Assembly: GCA_003864495.1 (NCBI GenBank)
Contig: ML133395.1
Span: 526,307 to 590,306 of the forward strand
Origin: Nemopilema nomurai
Taxonomy: Eukaryota > Cnidaria > Scyphozoa > Rhizostomeae > Rhizostomatidae
Direction of reading: 5' to 3'
DNA length: 64,000 nt
The position numbers and the translations under genes are program-made. Positions within the stretch are counted from its first letter, which is position 1, and each line of letters opens with the position of its first letter. Below, in pieces: positions 37,827 to 51,148 of this stretch. A model generated the notes under the pieces. The model did not search any database, was not told the DNA's origin, and saw only the letters and a list, made by a program, of their open reading frames with translations.

Positions 37827-40800
37827 CAGGGGCGGCTGGGAGCAAAATTCGATTGGTATTCAAGGTAACTAGCAAAAGCCACGCCCAAAATGCCACACCT
37901 TTTTGGAAATTGAGAAAGATGTTTTCGATACTAATTCACTAAAGAGTTTATATTTTGTTATCAATTATTTCAAAATATCTAAAAAACTTCACAAAATGTC
38001 ACAAATGTTCGCTTGAAACAGTCTATTTACTTCTTTGAAAATCTATCATATCTCCGCTGGTTACAAACTTTAAATCTATCTACAATGACATCCTTAAAAG
38101 ATGAATTTTTGGCAAGATTTCTTAACAATTCATGTTCCACTTGTAAGAAAACAAGATTGTTCTTTCTAGTTTGCATCATATTCGCCCTGCTGCTTGAAAT
38201 CACCCTCTTCATTCTGCTGAATACACGCTCGCAATGCACACTTGTCAGTGGAATAACAACTGCCAGCTCAAGCAAATGAACAGCTTGTGGAAGGGCATCT
38301 TCAAGCTGTGCGCCTTTTATCACCGTTAAAAGGTCTTGTATAGACGCAATTCCTTCTGGGACGGTCTCTATTTCGCCAGTTGGCTGCTCTGGTTGAAATT
38401 CATCTCTTTCTTCGATTTCTTCAGTTTCAACCAAATTACTTTCCTCTCTGTCTGCAGTTTGCAACTTTTTGAAACTCGTGAGTTTTCTTGAAATGATCTC
38501 ATCTCTATCCCGGACAACTTTCTTTAGCAGAATAGCTATTTCAGAGTTGTTGTATAAAACATTGAGGTTATACTCGGTTGCCACAGGGTCCGTAACAGCA
38601 AATGGGTAGAGCTGTCGCAGCTCGGCTAGTAAAGCTCGTTGTTCACTAGAAGTTGCGAACTTCCTCTCAAAAAACTTTGTGGGGTGAACTAGGTTAATCC
38701 ACTTAAATTTCTCAAGGTTTGAAAAGCGCCAGGCTAGTTGTGATAAAAACATTGTCACTATTTCTTTCCCGAGTTCAACAAGGGAAATCTTCCAGTTTTC
38801 CGGGCCATTTATGGCTGCCTCCATATTCCTCCACCCAACTCTGGCACGAACTGTCGGGATTATTGGGTCTAACTGCATACTATCCTCCCAAATTTGATTG
38901 AAATCAAAATAATTTAAGGCCGTATGAAAGTCATTCAACATTGACTTGACGATAACGGGATCTAATGTTGGCCGTTGCATCACTGTAATCATAGGCGTAC
39001 AGTACTCGAAAATTTTTCGATATAGTTTGAGCATAAATATAAATTCAATCGCTTGTATTTGAATCCCTAAGCCTCTCGACAAACTTTGAGTTTCGGCCTT
39101 TTCTTTCCTGTCATTGGCAATTTCAAATAAAACTGTTCCAATGGTTTCGTAGCAATTGTCAATCACTCGAATTGCCGAGTCGCGTGATAACCAACGAGTG
39201 TCCCCAGGCTTAGGCAGGTTATGTCCAAGATGATTTGCTCGTTTAGGACTGCTTCGGAAGAATGTCACAATTTTATCGGTGGTTCCAAAAAATTTCGCTA
39301 CACGTGGAATTTTGTTTGCTGACCTTGATGCACATAATGACATTCGATGGGCGACGCAATGATTATAGTAAGCCACTGGAAAAAGCTCAAGCATCCGAGC
39401 TTGAACTCCATTAAGGTGTCCACTCATTGCAGGGGCTCCATCGTATGACTGTCCAATTAGCTTGTCTTTACTGTTTTCAGGTGTTACCTCAAATTTCGAA
39501 AGTGTACTTAGCAGAACTTTTGTCAGACCCTCTGCTGACTGATCTTCTGAGGAATCAATTAGACCCAGCAAATGCTCTTCCACCTTTCCATCATGCAAAA
39601 GTCTAATCGACACTGCAGACTGCTCTACGTTGCTGCAATCACTGGTATCGTCCATCATCACTGCTAGATACTTTGAATGGCTAATTCTGTGTCGAATTTC
39701 ACTGCGAACCTCTTCAGCTATACAGTCTATTAGCTCATTTTGAGGGTCGTGAGATGTGTAGGTAACACGTTCTTTATCCAAGAAAGATCGCAGTTCCTGG
39801 CTATAATGTGCTAAAAGATCCATGAGCTCTATGAAATTACCTCTGTTTGATGAGGTAGCGGACTCATCATGACCTCGGAAACCAAGGCCTTGGGCTGCAA
39901 GGAAAATAACAATGTCAATGTGATAGTGTAGCATTCTCCTGTACCTCTCTGCAGTTTTGTTATGCTTCGCTACAGCTTTTCCTGTTGCTTCATCTAGGGC
40001 ACAGGCAATGTTTACATTCCCTAGAAGCTGATAGGCAGTGTGGTACATTATATGCTTCTTAGAAGACTGATGGCCAGTGGCAAGGTTCCAAAGATTTGAG
40101 CGACCAGAGTTGTAACCACTCTTTTGAACAAATGATACCTTCATCTATAATAAAAAAGATTATGTAATGTTTTGGTTATGATAACCATCTAACTTTGATT
40201 ATTGAGTTACTGCTTTTGATAAATTGTATTTCGTATGTTTCGTAATGCACAATTCACTTCATTCAATGAATTACCATTAAAAATTCGAAGCTTCAAGAAA
40301 TTGTGAATTTGAAAGACTCTCTGTATTCTACTGATCTGACAGTTTTTTGTTCCTTTGCCTTACAAGGATGATAGATTTCGGTGCAACGAAATTGAGCAGG
40401 ATGCATTCAGTACATAAAGTGTTTGAGTACGTAATCCGATCGTTTCAATGGATGCGTTACGAACATGTTGTAGGCTGCTGGGCATAAAAAGCCGATATCA
40501 ATGTTTCCCTACGGCCTGAAGCCTTTGACAGAAAGCAGTATAGACTCGCGAGGTATTCGGGTTCAATTCTGAATAGGATGGCCACTGGCCGCGCGACAAA
40601 TTATACTGATATCACTATCTTCATTACATAGCCAGATACATTTTACATAGCTAAGTACGCTAATGAATTAAAACAATTACTTACTTTTGAAATGTCCCCC
40701 ATAACTAGGCATGGCCAGCAGAAAAAAGTTTCTTTTCCATCTTCATTTACAGCCCCGCAAATCCATGAAAACCCCTCATACACAGTTTCACTTGTTCTAC

Positions 40801-41350
40801 CATTATAGTTAATTCTTGGACAAGGTCTTCCTTCTTTTTTCAAACGAAGTCGTTGTTCGTGTGTTAAAGTTCCTCTTTGCACTGACCGCAGTTCAAAAAT
40901 TTTCGAAACACTCCAACGGTGTTGAGTATCCAAAATGCGATTCATGATATCTGTATAACGAGGAAAGATGACTTGCTCAAGGTATTCAGAGAAAAACTGA
41001 ATACTTTCCCTTCAGAGACCCTTTTGTAAAGCACCGCTGGTTCTTCGATCACTGACGTCACTATGGGTCACGAAAACAATGCGAACATATTCAGGATGGC
41101 CACTGAATACTGAGCCGCCGCCTCCGGAAACAACAGGGGATTAAAGATAGCCTTGCATGTGGCGCCAGAGCAATATTCTAGAAAAATCATACTACGAAAA
41201 TGAGTCACGACAGTCTTCCTTCTCCAGGGCTAAACTCTTTACACCTTTTTGATTGTTTTGATGGAGAAATTTAATTCGCCTACAAAGCCCACATTTGGAA
41301 AAAAAACTAGTATTCACGAATACCTTGAATACCCCCCAGCGCCGCCCCTG
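37827..41350 (-). mobile_element. Autonomous-looking hAT transposon, 3.5 kb
   Basis: Ends are CAGGGGCGGCTGGG and, reversed, CAGGGGCGGCGCTGGG. The flanking 8 bp are identical: cctttacc at 37819-37826 and at 41351-41358, a perfect hAT-size duplication. The corresponding DNA in unit 3 (about 55015-55030, cccttcaccctttcac) is unoccupied. It carries one spliced minus-strand transposase gene. It is present only in unit 2. Confidence 0.93.
38027..40945 (-). CDS. hAT-family transposase (TTF-type zinc finger plus DUF4371/hAT dimer domain)
   Basis: Two coding exons join in phase: 40685-40945 (87 codons, donor GTAAGT) and 38027-40144 (705 codons, acceptor TTATAG). The first exon encodes a TTF-type zinc finger region (RPCPRINYNGR, FSWICGAVNEDGKETFFCWPCL). 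The second has the RNase H-like core with YLAVMMDDTSD, GQSYDGAPAMSGHLNGVQ and CVAHRMSLC, and ends in the hAT C-terminal dimerisation block (PLTSVHCERVFSRMKRVISS). Candidate catalytic acids are D in MMDDTSD, D in SYDGAP and E in HCERVFS; all are present. It resembles ZMYM1-like/DUF4371 transposases. The frame is open 22 codons upstream of 40945 as far as a stop at 41012-41014, so another 5' exon is possible. No frameshift or stop is seen. Confidence 0.9.
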
Positions 41351-41739
41351 CCTTTACCCTTTCACATTTGCGGGTAACATTTCTCACCTTCATTTACAGG
41401 TAGTTCAAAATGCCCATGTTCACTGTTCAAAATGAGTGCTGATTTCCAAAATTTCAATTTTATGAATTTGAAATTTTCAAATAATTATGCATTACGATCA
41501 TTGTGCAAATCGTCAGATTTTTCGAAATCAGCTTCGTTTTGCCTTTTCGAACTTTGTAATGACAGATCATAACTGCCATCTAGATTTGTGCTTCCTGAAT
41601 CCGAATTTCAACTTAATTTTTCGCGATCCAAGAGCTTACGAAAGGCTTGCTCAGTCTGTCCAGCAAGCCACTGCTTTAAAGTCTCCAAAACATCCATCCA
41701 TTATCATTTTCGAAGTTTGCAGAGGAAGGAAACAAATCT
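41351..41739. other. H1 upstream spacer, unit 2
   Basis: Conserved block as at 26185-26599, resuming immediately after the transposon and its target duplication. Confidence 0.5.
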
Positions 41740-42118
41740 AGTTTAACGTGGAACGAAAGCATTTCTCGACAACGCAACACGATGTGGAGAATTGCTCTCA
41801 TAAGCATTACCTGTACCCCTCAAAAAGCATCTATATAAAGAAATGAATACATAAAGACTTTAGTTTCGATATTTTGAATAATCGTTCTGCGTTAATTCAA
41901 TGACTATGTGCCAATTAATGTTGGCAAAGAAGCACAACATTGACGGCCATTTTGGCCTGAGCAGTCAGCGGTCACGTGGACATTTGGCGCCTAGATGCAA
42001 AATGATTTTAAATCGTTGACCGAAAGTGAAGGAGGGCATCCAGTTTTGTGTCGCAGTTGCGAATAAGTTTACGTTAGATTGTCGAACCATTTGCTCATTT
42101 CCCAAAAAAGCCATCGTT
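41740..42118 (+). promoter_or_regulatory. H1 promoter, unit 2
   Basis: CACGTG at 41973-41978 and TTTGGCGCC at 41983-41991. The transposon lies about 620 bp upstream of these motifs. Confidence 0.7.
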
Positions 42119-42751
42119 ATGAATTCATCTGCGGCGTCACCTAAGAAAACCAAAAAGGCAGCAGCACCCAAGAAGCCGGCTGCTCATCCTGCATACAAGG
42201 ACATGATCGCGGAGGCAATCAGAAGCCTGAAGGAAAGAAACGGCTCGTCGAGGCAGAAAATAGCCAAGTATTTGCAGGCTAATTACAAAGGCCTTGGTGA
42301 TGAGAGCGCTTTGAAGAGAAACCTGAAGGCTTCCTTGAAGAAACTTGTCGCATCGGGCTCACTCGTGCAGACGAAGGGGGTGGGAGCTTCGGGGTCGTTC
42401 AAGCTACCTGTCGCCGCGAAGAAAGCAGCAGCAGAAAAGAAGCCGGTCCCAGCAAAGAAAGCTGTGAAAAAGCCAGCAGCACAGGCTAAGAAGAGTACGC
42501 AGGCTAAAAAGGCCAGTACCAGCTCAGTGAAGAAGAGTCCCGCGAAAAAGAAGGCAACGACAGCGAAGAAAGCAACTGGTGCTAGCAAGTCCCCCAAGAA
42601 GCCCAAAGCTAAAGTAGCCAAGAAACCAAAGGCTGCTGCAAGCAAGAAGGCTTCGGCGGCTGGAAAGAGCAAACCGAAAAAGGCTGCAGCTAAGAAGACG
42701 GTGAAGTCACCTGCTGCAAAGAAATCCAAGGCCAGCAAGTCGAAGAACTGA
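42119..42751 (+). CDS. H1: Linker histone H1, unit 2 (variant sequence)
   Basis: The product has 210 residues, the same length as the other copies, but with four substitutions against units 1 and 3: N for D at residue 2, P for A in EKKPVPAKK, A for V in KKASAAGK, and V for A in KKTVKSP. The globular domain is unchanged; three changes fall in the C-terminal tail. It is the only core or linker histone here whose protein differs between units without a frameshift. Its upstream spacer carries the hAT transposon. Confidence 0.97.
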   Translation: MNSSAASPKKTKKAAAPKKPAAHPAYKDMIAEAIRSLKERNGSSRQKIAKYLQANYKGLGDESALKRNLKASLKKLVASGSLVQTKGVGASGSFKLPVAAKKAAAEKKPVPAKKAVKKPAAQAKKSTQAKKASTSSVKKSPAKKKATTAKKATGASKSPKKPKAKVAKKPKAAASKKASAAGKSKPKKAAAKKTVKSPAAKKSKASKSKN

Positions 42752-42806
42752 GGGCTCAGTTCTCCAGACATGTTCGTCTTAGTGCGCCATCCTGTCCATG
42801 CAAAAC

Positions 42807-42822
42807 AGCTTTTTTAAAAGCT
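42807..42822 (+). terminator. Histone mRNA 3' stem-loop, H1 unit 2 (AG...CT class)
   Basis: AGCTTTTTTAAAAGCT followed by ACCAAATAG. Confidence 0.88.
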
Positions 42823-43359
42823 ACCAAATAGTTGGATATTTTGTCTTGACAAGCCTTGTTGGCTGCATCGATCACTCGAATTTTCAATGGCTTGTTCGCT
42901 ATCTGCGTAGACCAACCCAACATTTAAATGAGAATACCTATAGCTTAAATGGATACTGATAGTTTCAGCTTAAATGTGATATGAAGGTTTCCATCCAAAA
43001 ACTCTGAAACATGTGGTGGGTTGGCTTGGTAAAATTAAGAGAAGCTTTTTAATACTGTAGTTCTGTAATGCATGCAAAGTAAGTTTTGAATGCATTAAAC
43101 TTGAGACTTGTCTTTGAACACCTTGAATATTAGTTTTCATTGAGAAGTGAAGAAAGCATTATATTCTAAAATGAAGGCTCAACCTTTTTACCATAATCTT
43201 TGTCAGGCTCAACCTCTTTTCTAGTAGCTAAAATTACAGTTCTGGACATTGTGTTGGCAATAAAGTGTGTGGAATTCAAATAGAATGGTGTCTTAGAAAG
43301 TTTTCCATCCAATCTGACAAACGTGAATTTTGGGACACGTTTTGAAGCACCTCTCACCA
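42823..43359. other. H1-H3 spacer, first part (units 2/3)
   Basis: Homologous to 27681-28249 but with many substitutions and small deletions. No gene. Confidence 0.5.
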
Positions 43360-45720
43360 CAGCTTTTCCTTTTGCTTCAAGAGATGTGAATAAAGTTCTC
43401 GTTCCTATCATTCTTGGACCAACTTTCTAAAAGTTCAGCAAAGTTTGGTGTTGTTGTGAAGACAAACAATTTCATGAAACTAAATTCCCTGAAAGCTATC
43501 AATCTAGGACTTGATTTTGATATTTTACTATGATTTTTATAACCAGCATTAAAACAATTTACCATGTGTTGATGTTGAATTGATGTAAAACAAAGTTTAA
43601 ATTCTGCATTCTCAATAAAAAGGCAGTTTTGATTTATTTTCATTCCCAGTGTTTAGTAAATTTCATCAAGAGTTGTAAAGGGAGCTTCTTTTTATATCAT
43701 TTCATCAAATCAACCAATACTTTCATCATATGTCCAGTGATGTAAAAGAAAGTTAAAACGCTGTAGTAATCCCAAATGTCAAGCAGTTTTTTAGTTTGGT
43801 TTGATACATTTTGAGGTTTTCATCAAGATTTGCATAGGAAGCTTCTTTTGGTAGAATCATTCCAGAATCAACAACAAGCAATTCATCATATATTGGTGTT
43901 GTTTGATGTAAAACAAAGTGAAAATATTTCATTTCCATAAAACCAGCATTGTTTTATTCTTGCTTTGTATAACTTTTTTGAGATTGTTCATCAAAAGATG
44001 TAAAAGAAGCTTCCTCCTCTATCATTATTGATGGAAAATTTAAGCATTTCATTATATGATAGTGTTGTTTGATGTAAAGTAAAGTGAAAACATTGTATTC
44101 CAATAAATCAAGTAGTGTTATATTATGACTTATTACCTTTGTTTTATTTTGTACCAAGTCTGGACTCATCATTCTAGACTCAATAACCTAGGATTTCTTT
44201 GTACCTTTATGCAGTTTGATGTAAAATGAAGTGAAAACACTATATTTCCATGAAATAAGCAAGGTTGCACTTGGGTTTGATAACTTTTTTATGGTTCTTT
44301 ATAAAGGGTTTTAGAGTAAGCTTCTGTTGTAATCATGTCAAAATCAACAAACAAGCAATTTGTCATATGATTGTGTTGTTGATTCAAAACAAATTAAAAT
44401 TCTGTATTCTTATTAAGCATTTTGATTTGATTTGGTTTCCTAGTGTTGGGTAATTTTCATCAAGAGTTGTAAAGAAAGCTTACTTTGCTATCATTCCAGA
44501 ATCAATAATCATACATTTCTTCATATGTTGGTGCTATTTGCGGGTAAAATATGAAGAACTGCAGTTCCATAAAGCAAGCAGTGTTATACTTAAGTTTGAT
44601 AACTTTTTGTGGATCTTCTTCAGGACATAGAAAGAATTCTTCTTTTTAAATAATTTTGGATTCAATAACCAAGAATTTCGTGATATAAAAGTGGTTTTTA
44701 TGTAAAACAAATTAAAATACTGCATTCCCAGAAACCAAGTAGTATTATTCTTGGGTCTGACAATTTTTAAGATTCTTCATCTAAACATGCATAGAAAGCG
44801 TCTTTTGATATCATTCCAGAATCAATAATCAAGCACTTCTTCATATGAAAGTGTTTTTTGTAAAACAGAATGAGAATGCTGCATCTCCATAAAATCAGAA
44901 GTGATTTCTTGGGTCTGACAACTTTTTGATGTTCTTTTTCAAGACATGCAAAGCCAGCTTCTTTTGATATCTTTCCAGAATCCATAATTAACTAATTCGT
45001 CATATTTAAAGCAAAATTAAAAATATGTATTCTTATCAGACAAGCAGGTTGATTTGATTTGGACTCAGAGTGTTGGGTAATTTTCATCAAGAGTTGTAAA
45101 GGGAGTTTCTTTTTATATAATTTCATAATCATCAATCAATGTTTTCATCATATGTTGGTGTTCTTTGATGTAAAACAGATTAAAAACACTGTTTTCACAT
45201 AAATAGTGTTTTACCTGGATTTGATAACTTTGTTGGGTTTTCCTTCAAAACTTGTAGAGGAAGCTTTTTGCTATCATTCCAGAATCAACAATAAAACGGG
45301 TAATCACATCTTGGTGCAGTTTGGCGTAAAACATCATAAAAATGATAAATTCCCATCAAACAAGAGGTATTATATTTGGGTTTGATATCTTTTGAGATTT
45401 TCATCAAGAATTGTAACGAAAGCTTCCTTTGCAGTCATTCCACAACCAAAACCAAGCATTTCGTCATGCGATAGTCTCCTTTGATGTAAAACAGAATGAA
45501 AGTGCTGCATTTCCATTAAACAAGCAGTGTCATACTTGGGTTTGACAACATTTTGAGGTTCGTCAGAAAGTTTTGTAAAGAAAGATTCTTTTGCTACCAT
45601 TCCAGGATCAATAACAAAACATTTCATCGTATGTTGGTTTTGTTTTATGTAAAATAGATTCGCAAATATAAAAAATAATGCCCCTCGTAAAAACAAGCTA
45701 AGTTGATTTGAATTTTACCA
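43360..45720 (+). repeat. 158-bp satellite block, H1-H3 spacer (units 2/3), best-ordered copy
   Basis: The gcag position of the caagcagtgtt box, or its counterpart, falls at 43623, 43783, 43945, 44112, 44259, 44417, 44578, 44739, 44897, 45044, 45204, 45364, 45524 and 45697. That is 14 anchors with a mean spacing of 158 bp over the first 13 and no missing module. Confidence 0.92.
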
Positions 45721-46396
45721 TTGTTTTGAGATTTTTATAGACTTATTGCATGAATTACATTTTCTTTCCTTGTCATTCAAAAACCATCTTTTTATATTCA
45801 TTCTCCAGATGTTTGTGTAGTAACAAATCAAAGGAAATAACTCTTGAGTTGATTTGAACCACAAAAAGTGTTAATATTACATTAGAGGGTTGGAGGAGCG
45901 CGCCATTCCATCATTCCCAAATTAGTTTTCTACAAATTAAATTTTGACCACATTTGTCTGCATTGCATTGTGATATGTATTATATGATATGATTTTTCTA
46001 GAACGTAAAAAGGGGTAGCTGAATCGCGTTGTTTATGTAATGGAGACAGCTTTAGATTTGATTTTTAAAACCGATGCAGTTTTTCAGAATAATGTGTCTG
46101 TTAGCATTATAGATAGAAGATCATTAGGGGCTTTCAGAAACCCTTTAATCAGAGTAAAATCATTAGCGTAGCCAAAAGAATACTAGCTATAAGGAATATA
46201 ATATGATATCAACTTTGACTAATTAGTAAACTGTGAGAGGAAGTTTATTTCGAAAATTGAATATTCAATTTAGCTAATTTTATATTGTGCTTTAATACTT
46301 TGGTAGGTTTTGTACATGAAAGCATAGGCGGAAATCTTTAGAGAAATATCGCTGTGTGCAATGGGATAGAGAAACATCGTTTCTGGCGTTCATGGT
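45721..46396. other. H1-H3 spacer, last part (units 2/3)
   Basis: Contains a short unique piece (45730-45860), then the block shared with 30291-31044, shortened by about 150 bp near 45985. No gene. Confidence 0.5.
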
Positions 46397-46412
46397 GGTT
46401 TTTAAAAAAACC
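46397..46412 (-). terminator. Histone mRNA 3' stem-loop, H3 unit 3
   Basis: Minus-strand GGTTTTTTTAAAAACC, 46 nt past the stop. Confidence 0.9.
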
Positions 46413-46458
46413 GTTTTAAACGAAATCTCATCAGTCAAGATGTGATGGAGTGAGTTGC

Positions 46459-47883
<1,425 letters not shown>

Positions 47884-47949
47884 ATTCATGTTGCTGGTCC
47901 TTCCTGTCCGGCAATCAAGATTCGTCCATATGCAAGCACACAGAAAAAC

Positions 47950-47965
47950 AGCTTTTTTAAAAGCT
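47950..47965 (+). terminator. Histone mRNA 3' stem-loop, H4 unit 3 (AG...CT class)
   Basis: AGCTTTTTTAAAAGCT followed by ACCAAA. Confidence 0.88.
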
Positions 47966-48490
47966 ACCAAAAATGCCAAAGTTGCCTGATTTGGGCCTCG
48001 TAGCTGCACACGATTTAAAGAGGATGTCATTATTTCTGCTTTAGGTTCAGTTGCTACACATTTCATCGATCACAAGTATCCGGGCATTGTGCCAGTAAAT
48101 TATTAGTCCAACGTTCCTCCCTTTCTTGGTGACAGGAAAAAGCGCCTTTCTAGGCATATAATGTGTCGGTTCTGTTATTGGAAAACTTCCTTTCCAAAAT
48201 TACTCCATCGTATCGGTGACAAATTTTGGTCTCATTTGTCAGTTGATCAACAGTCTGTCGTGCATAGTGTTGATGGTGTTTGTAGGAAGAAAATAGTTCA
48301 CCACTTAGCAGATTATATTGAAATATATATTGGCTTTTCCGGTTTGAGTTTGAGATTGTCACTGTTTTTAGTTTGAAGCACTAAGGCTGATGAGCTCACT
48401 CTTTCCCCCTCAAGGCTGTATTGAGGAATGAAGATGAACACATTTCAAGCCGGTCAAGAGAAAAAGCACATCTCTGATTGAAAAGCCCCT
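47966..48490. other. H4-H2A spacer, leading part, unit 3
   Basis: Close to 20095-20630 of unit 1. No gene. Confidence 0.5.
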
Positions 48491-49960
48491 TTTCACCACG
48501 GCTTTTCGATATGCTTCAAGAGATGTGAATAAAGTTCTCATTCCTATCATTCTAGAACCAAGTTTCTAAAAGGTCATCATTTTTTTCTGTTGTTGTGAGG
48601 AGAGACAATTTCATAAAACTAAATTCCGTGAAGGCAATCAATCTAGGACTTTATTTTGATACTTTCCTATCATTTTATAACCAACGTTAAGACAGTTTAC
48701 AACGTGTTGATATTGAATAAATGCAAAGCAAAGTTGAAATTCTGTATTATCAATAAAAAGGTAGTTTTGACTTGATTCTGATTCCTAGTGTTTAGTAATT
48801 TTCATTAAGAGTTGTAAAGGAAGCTTCTTTGCTATCATTCCATCAAATCAACCAATACTTTCATCATTAGTCCATTGATGTAAAAGAAAGTTAAAACATT
48901 GTAGTGCTACAAAATAACAAGCAGTGTTATATTTTGGTTTGATAACCTTTTTGAGATTGTTCATTAAAAGATGTAAAAGAAGCTTCCTCCTACATCATTT
49001 TTGAGGGAAAAGTTAAGCATTTCATTATATGATAGTGTTGTTTGATGTAAAGCAAAGTGAAAACATTGTAGTCCAATAAAACAAGCAGTGTTTTATTAGC
49101 ACTTGTTTATTTTGTTTGACTTTCCATTAAATCTTGTCAAGGAAGCTGTTTTTTTATCATTCTAGACTCAATCGCCAAGAATTTCTTCATTTCTTGGTGC
49201 AGTTTGATGTAAAATGACACGAAAACACTGTATTACCATGAAATAAGCAGGGTCACACTTGGGTTTACTTCTACAATCAATAATCAAGCATTTCGTCATA
49301 TGTTGGTGTTATTTGGGGTAGAAAAGTGAAAGTACTGCAGTGCAATAAAACAAGCAGTGTTATACTTGAGTTTCATAACTTTTTTAAGGTTCTTCACCAA
49401 GACATGGACAGAATGCTTCTTTTTCAATCATTTCAGAATCAATAATCAAGTATTTTGTGATAGAAAAGTGTTTTTTGATGTAAAACAGAATAAAAATACT
49501 GCATTTCCATAAAACAAGCAATGTTGTTCTTGGATCTGACAACTTTTTGAAGTTCTTTTTGAAGACATGCAAAGAAAGTTTTTTTTTATATCATTCATCA
49601 TACCATGAAACAAAGCAGTGTTTTACTTGCATTTTTTAACTTTGTTGGGTTTTTTTTTCAAAACCTTTTAAAGGAAGTTTTTTGCTATCATTCCAGAATC
49701 AACAATAAGCCATGTCATCATAGTTTGGTGTTTTTCGATATATACAAAGTTAAAACACTGTATTCTCATAAAACAAGCAGTGTTATACCTGGAATTTATA
49801 ATTTTATTGGGGTTTCCTTAAAAAAGGAAGCTTTTTTGCCCTCACTCCACAATCAACAATAAAGCATATAATCACATCTTGATGCGTTTGGATTTAAAAC
49901 AACATGTAAATATGATAAATTCTCATGCAACTTGATGTGTTATATTTGGGTTATAGGCTC
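48491..49960 (+). repeat. 158-bp satellite block, H4-H2A spacer of unit 3
   Basis: About nine modules. The first part parallels unit 1 (including the piece unit 2 lacks); from about 49360 it follows unit 2 almost base for base. Confidence 0.87.
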
Positions 49961-50369
49961 TATAGATAAATGCATGTTCAAAAATTTCAAGCCTCTTCAA
50001 GAGAAGGTCAGACAAGCTTAATGTTGATGAATTCGACATCTCAGATTCAGAAAGAGAGAGATCAATTTGTCGTGAACATATCCAGATTCGGATTGAGATA
50101 CTTGCATTTGAAACAAACACACTTTCATTTAGTACAAACATCGTCTTCGCTATTTCTCCCCTGGAGGGTTCTCGCTCAATATCGACCCCAACATGTCCAA
50201 TATGAAGTACATACAATAACGCATATGTAAATATATAGACATGAGGAGAAAAAATATCGGCGCAGGTACGATGGAAGTAAAACCTCGTAAACCAGAAACT
50301 GGTATTCTATGAGTAAGTAAGAATGTCGTGTGTGTCACAAGAAGGTAAACCAATTTTAGCATCTTTGGT
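49961..50369. other. H4-H2A spacer, trailing part, unit 3
   Basis: Same block as 34081-34492, with a short deletion near 50290-50300. No gene. Confidence 0.5.
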
Positions 50370-50385
50370 GGTTTTTAAAAAAACC
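50370..50385 (-). terminator. Histone mRNA 3' stem-loop, H2A unit 3
   Basis: Minus-strand GGTTTTTTTAAAAACC followed by ACCACCAAAGATG. Confidence 0.9.
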
Positions 50386-50429
50386 GTTTTTCAATGCAAA
50401 AATAACCAGAGATGGCCAACCGAAGCGAC

Positions 50430-50813
50430 TTATGATTTGGCGGCCTTCGTCTCAGTCTTCTTTGGAAGAAGCACTGCCTGAATGTTGGGCAAGACACCAC
50501 CCTGTGCAATGGTGACTCCACTCAGCAACTTGTTCAACTCCTCGTCGTTCCTGATGGCGAGCTGCAAGTGACGAGGGATGATTCTTGACTTCTTGTTGTC
50601 TCTTGCTGCATTGCCAGCCAACTCCAAGATTTCTGCAGACAGATACTCGAGTACGGCTGCCAAATAGACGGGAGCCCCAGAGCCAACTCGCTCGGCATAG
50701 TTGCCCTTCCTCAACAATCGGTGGATACGTCCGACTGGAAACTGTAATCCAGCTCTGGATGTCCTAGATCTCGCCTTAGCCTTGGCTTTTCCACCTTTTC
50801 CACGTCCAGACAT
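50430..50813 (-). CDS. H2A: Histone H2A, unit 3
   Basis: The 127-residue protein is identical to the other units and uses the unit 1 codon variant in the RIHRLL region. Divergent from a frameshifted H2B at 51149. Confidence 0.98.
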   Translation of the reverse strand: MSGRGKGGKAKAKARSRTSRAGLQFPVGRIHRLLRKGNYAERVGSGAPVYLAAVLEYLSAEILELAGNAARDNKKSRIIPRHLQLAIRNDEELNKLLSGVTIAQGGVLPNIQAVLLPKKTETKAAKS

Positions 50814-51148
50814 GATTGCTTCAATAACAGATTTTCTTCAACGAGTTGACTTGACTGCGAAAGTGCAAGGGAACGATTGCTAGTAGTACCCGCCAAAAGC
50901 AACATTTCAAAGCGGCCTTCATTCGAAACGCGCCAATCGTCGCCTGCTCGAGTCGGCCATTTCGACGAACCAGGCGAAGACAGCCAATCGGCTGCGACCC
51001 TGGTCGGTCACGCGGTCTTCGGGCTCATTCTCGATGGCAAGGCGAGCTGGACTCAAATAAAGCAAGCGTGCCTTGGCGCCAAACCATCAAACCGAACTTG
51101 CTTGTCTCAATCGAGAGTTGAGTGAATTTTAAGAGAGAAGTCGCAAAC
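50814..51148. promoter_or_regulatory. H2A/H2B divergent promoter, unit 3
   Basis: Two CCAAT boxes as in unit 1 and TTGGCGCCAAA at 51073-51083. Confidence 0.75.

Noticed and set aside
40540..40600. tRNA-like gggttcaattc block inside the hAT transposon
   Set aside because: No matching acceptor, D or anticodon arms could be built around it.
43360..45720. CRISPR-like interpretation of the regular repeats
   Set aside because: The modules are 158 bp, degenerate throughout and contiguous, without short constant repeats and unique spacers; the genome is animal.
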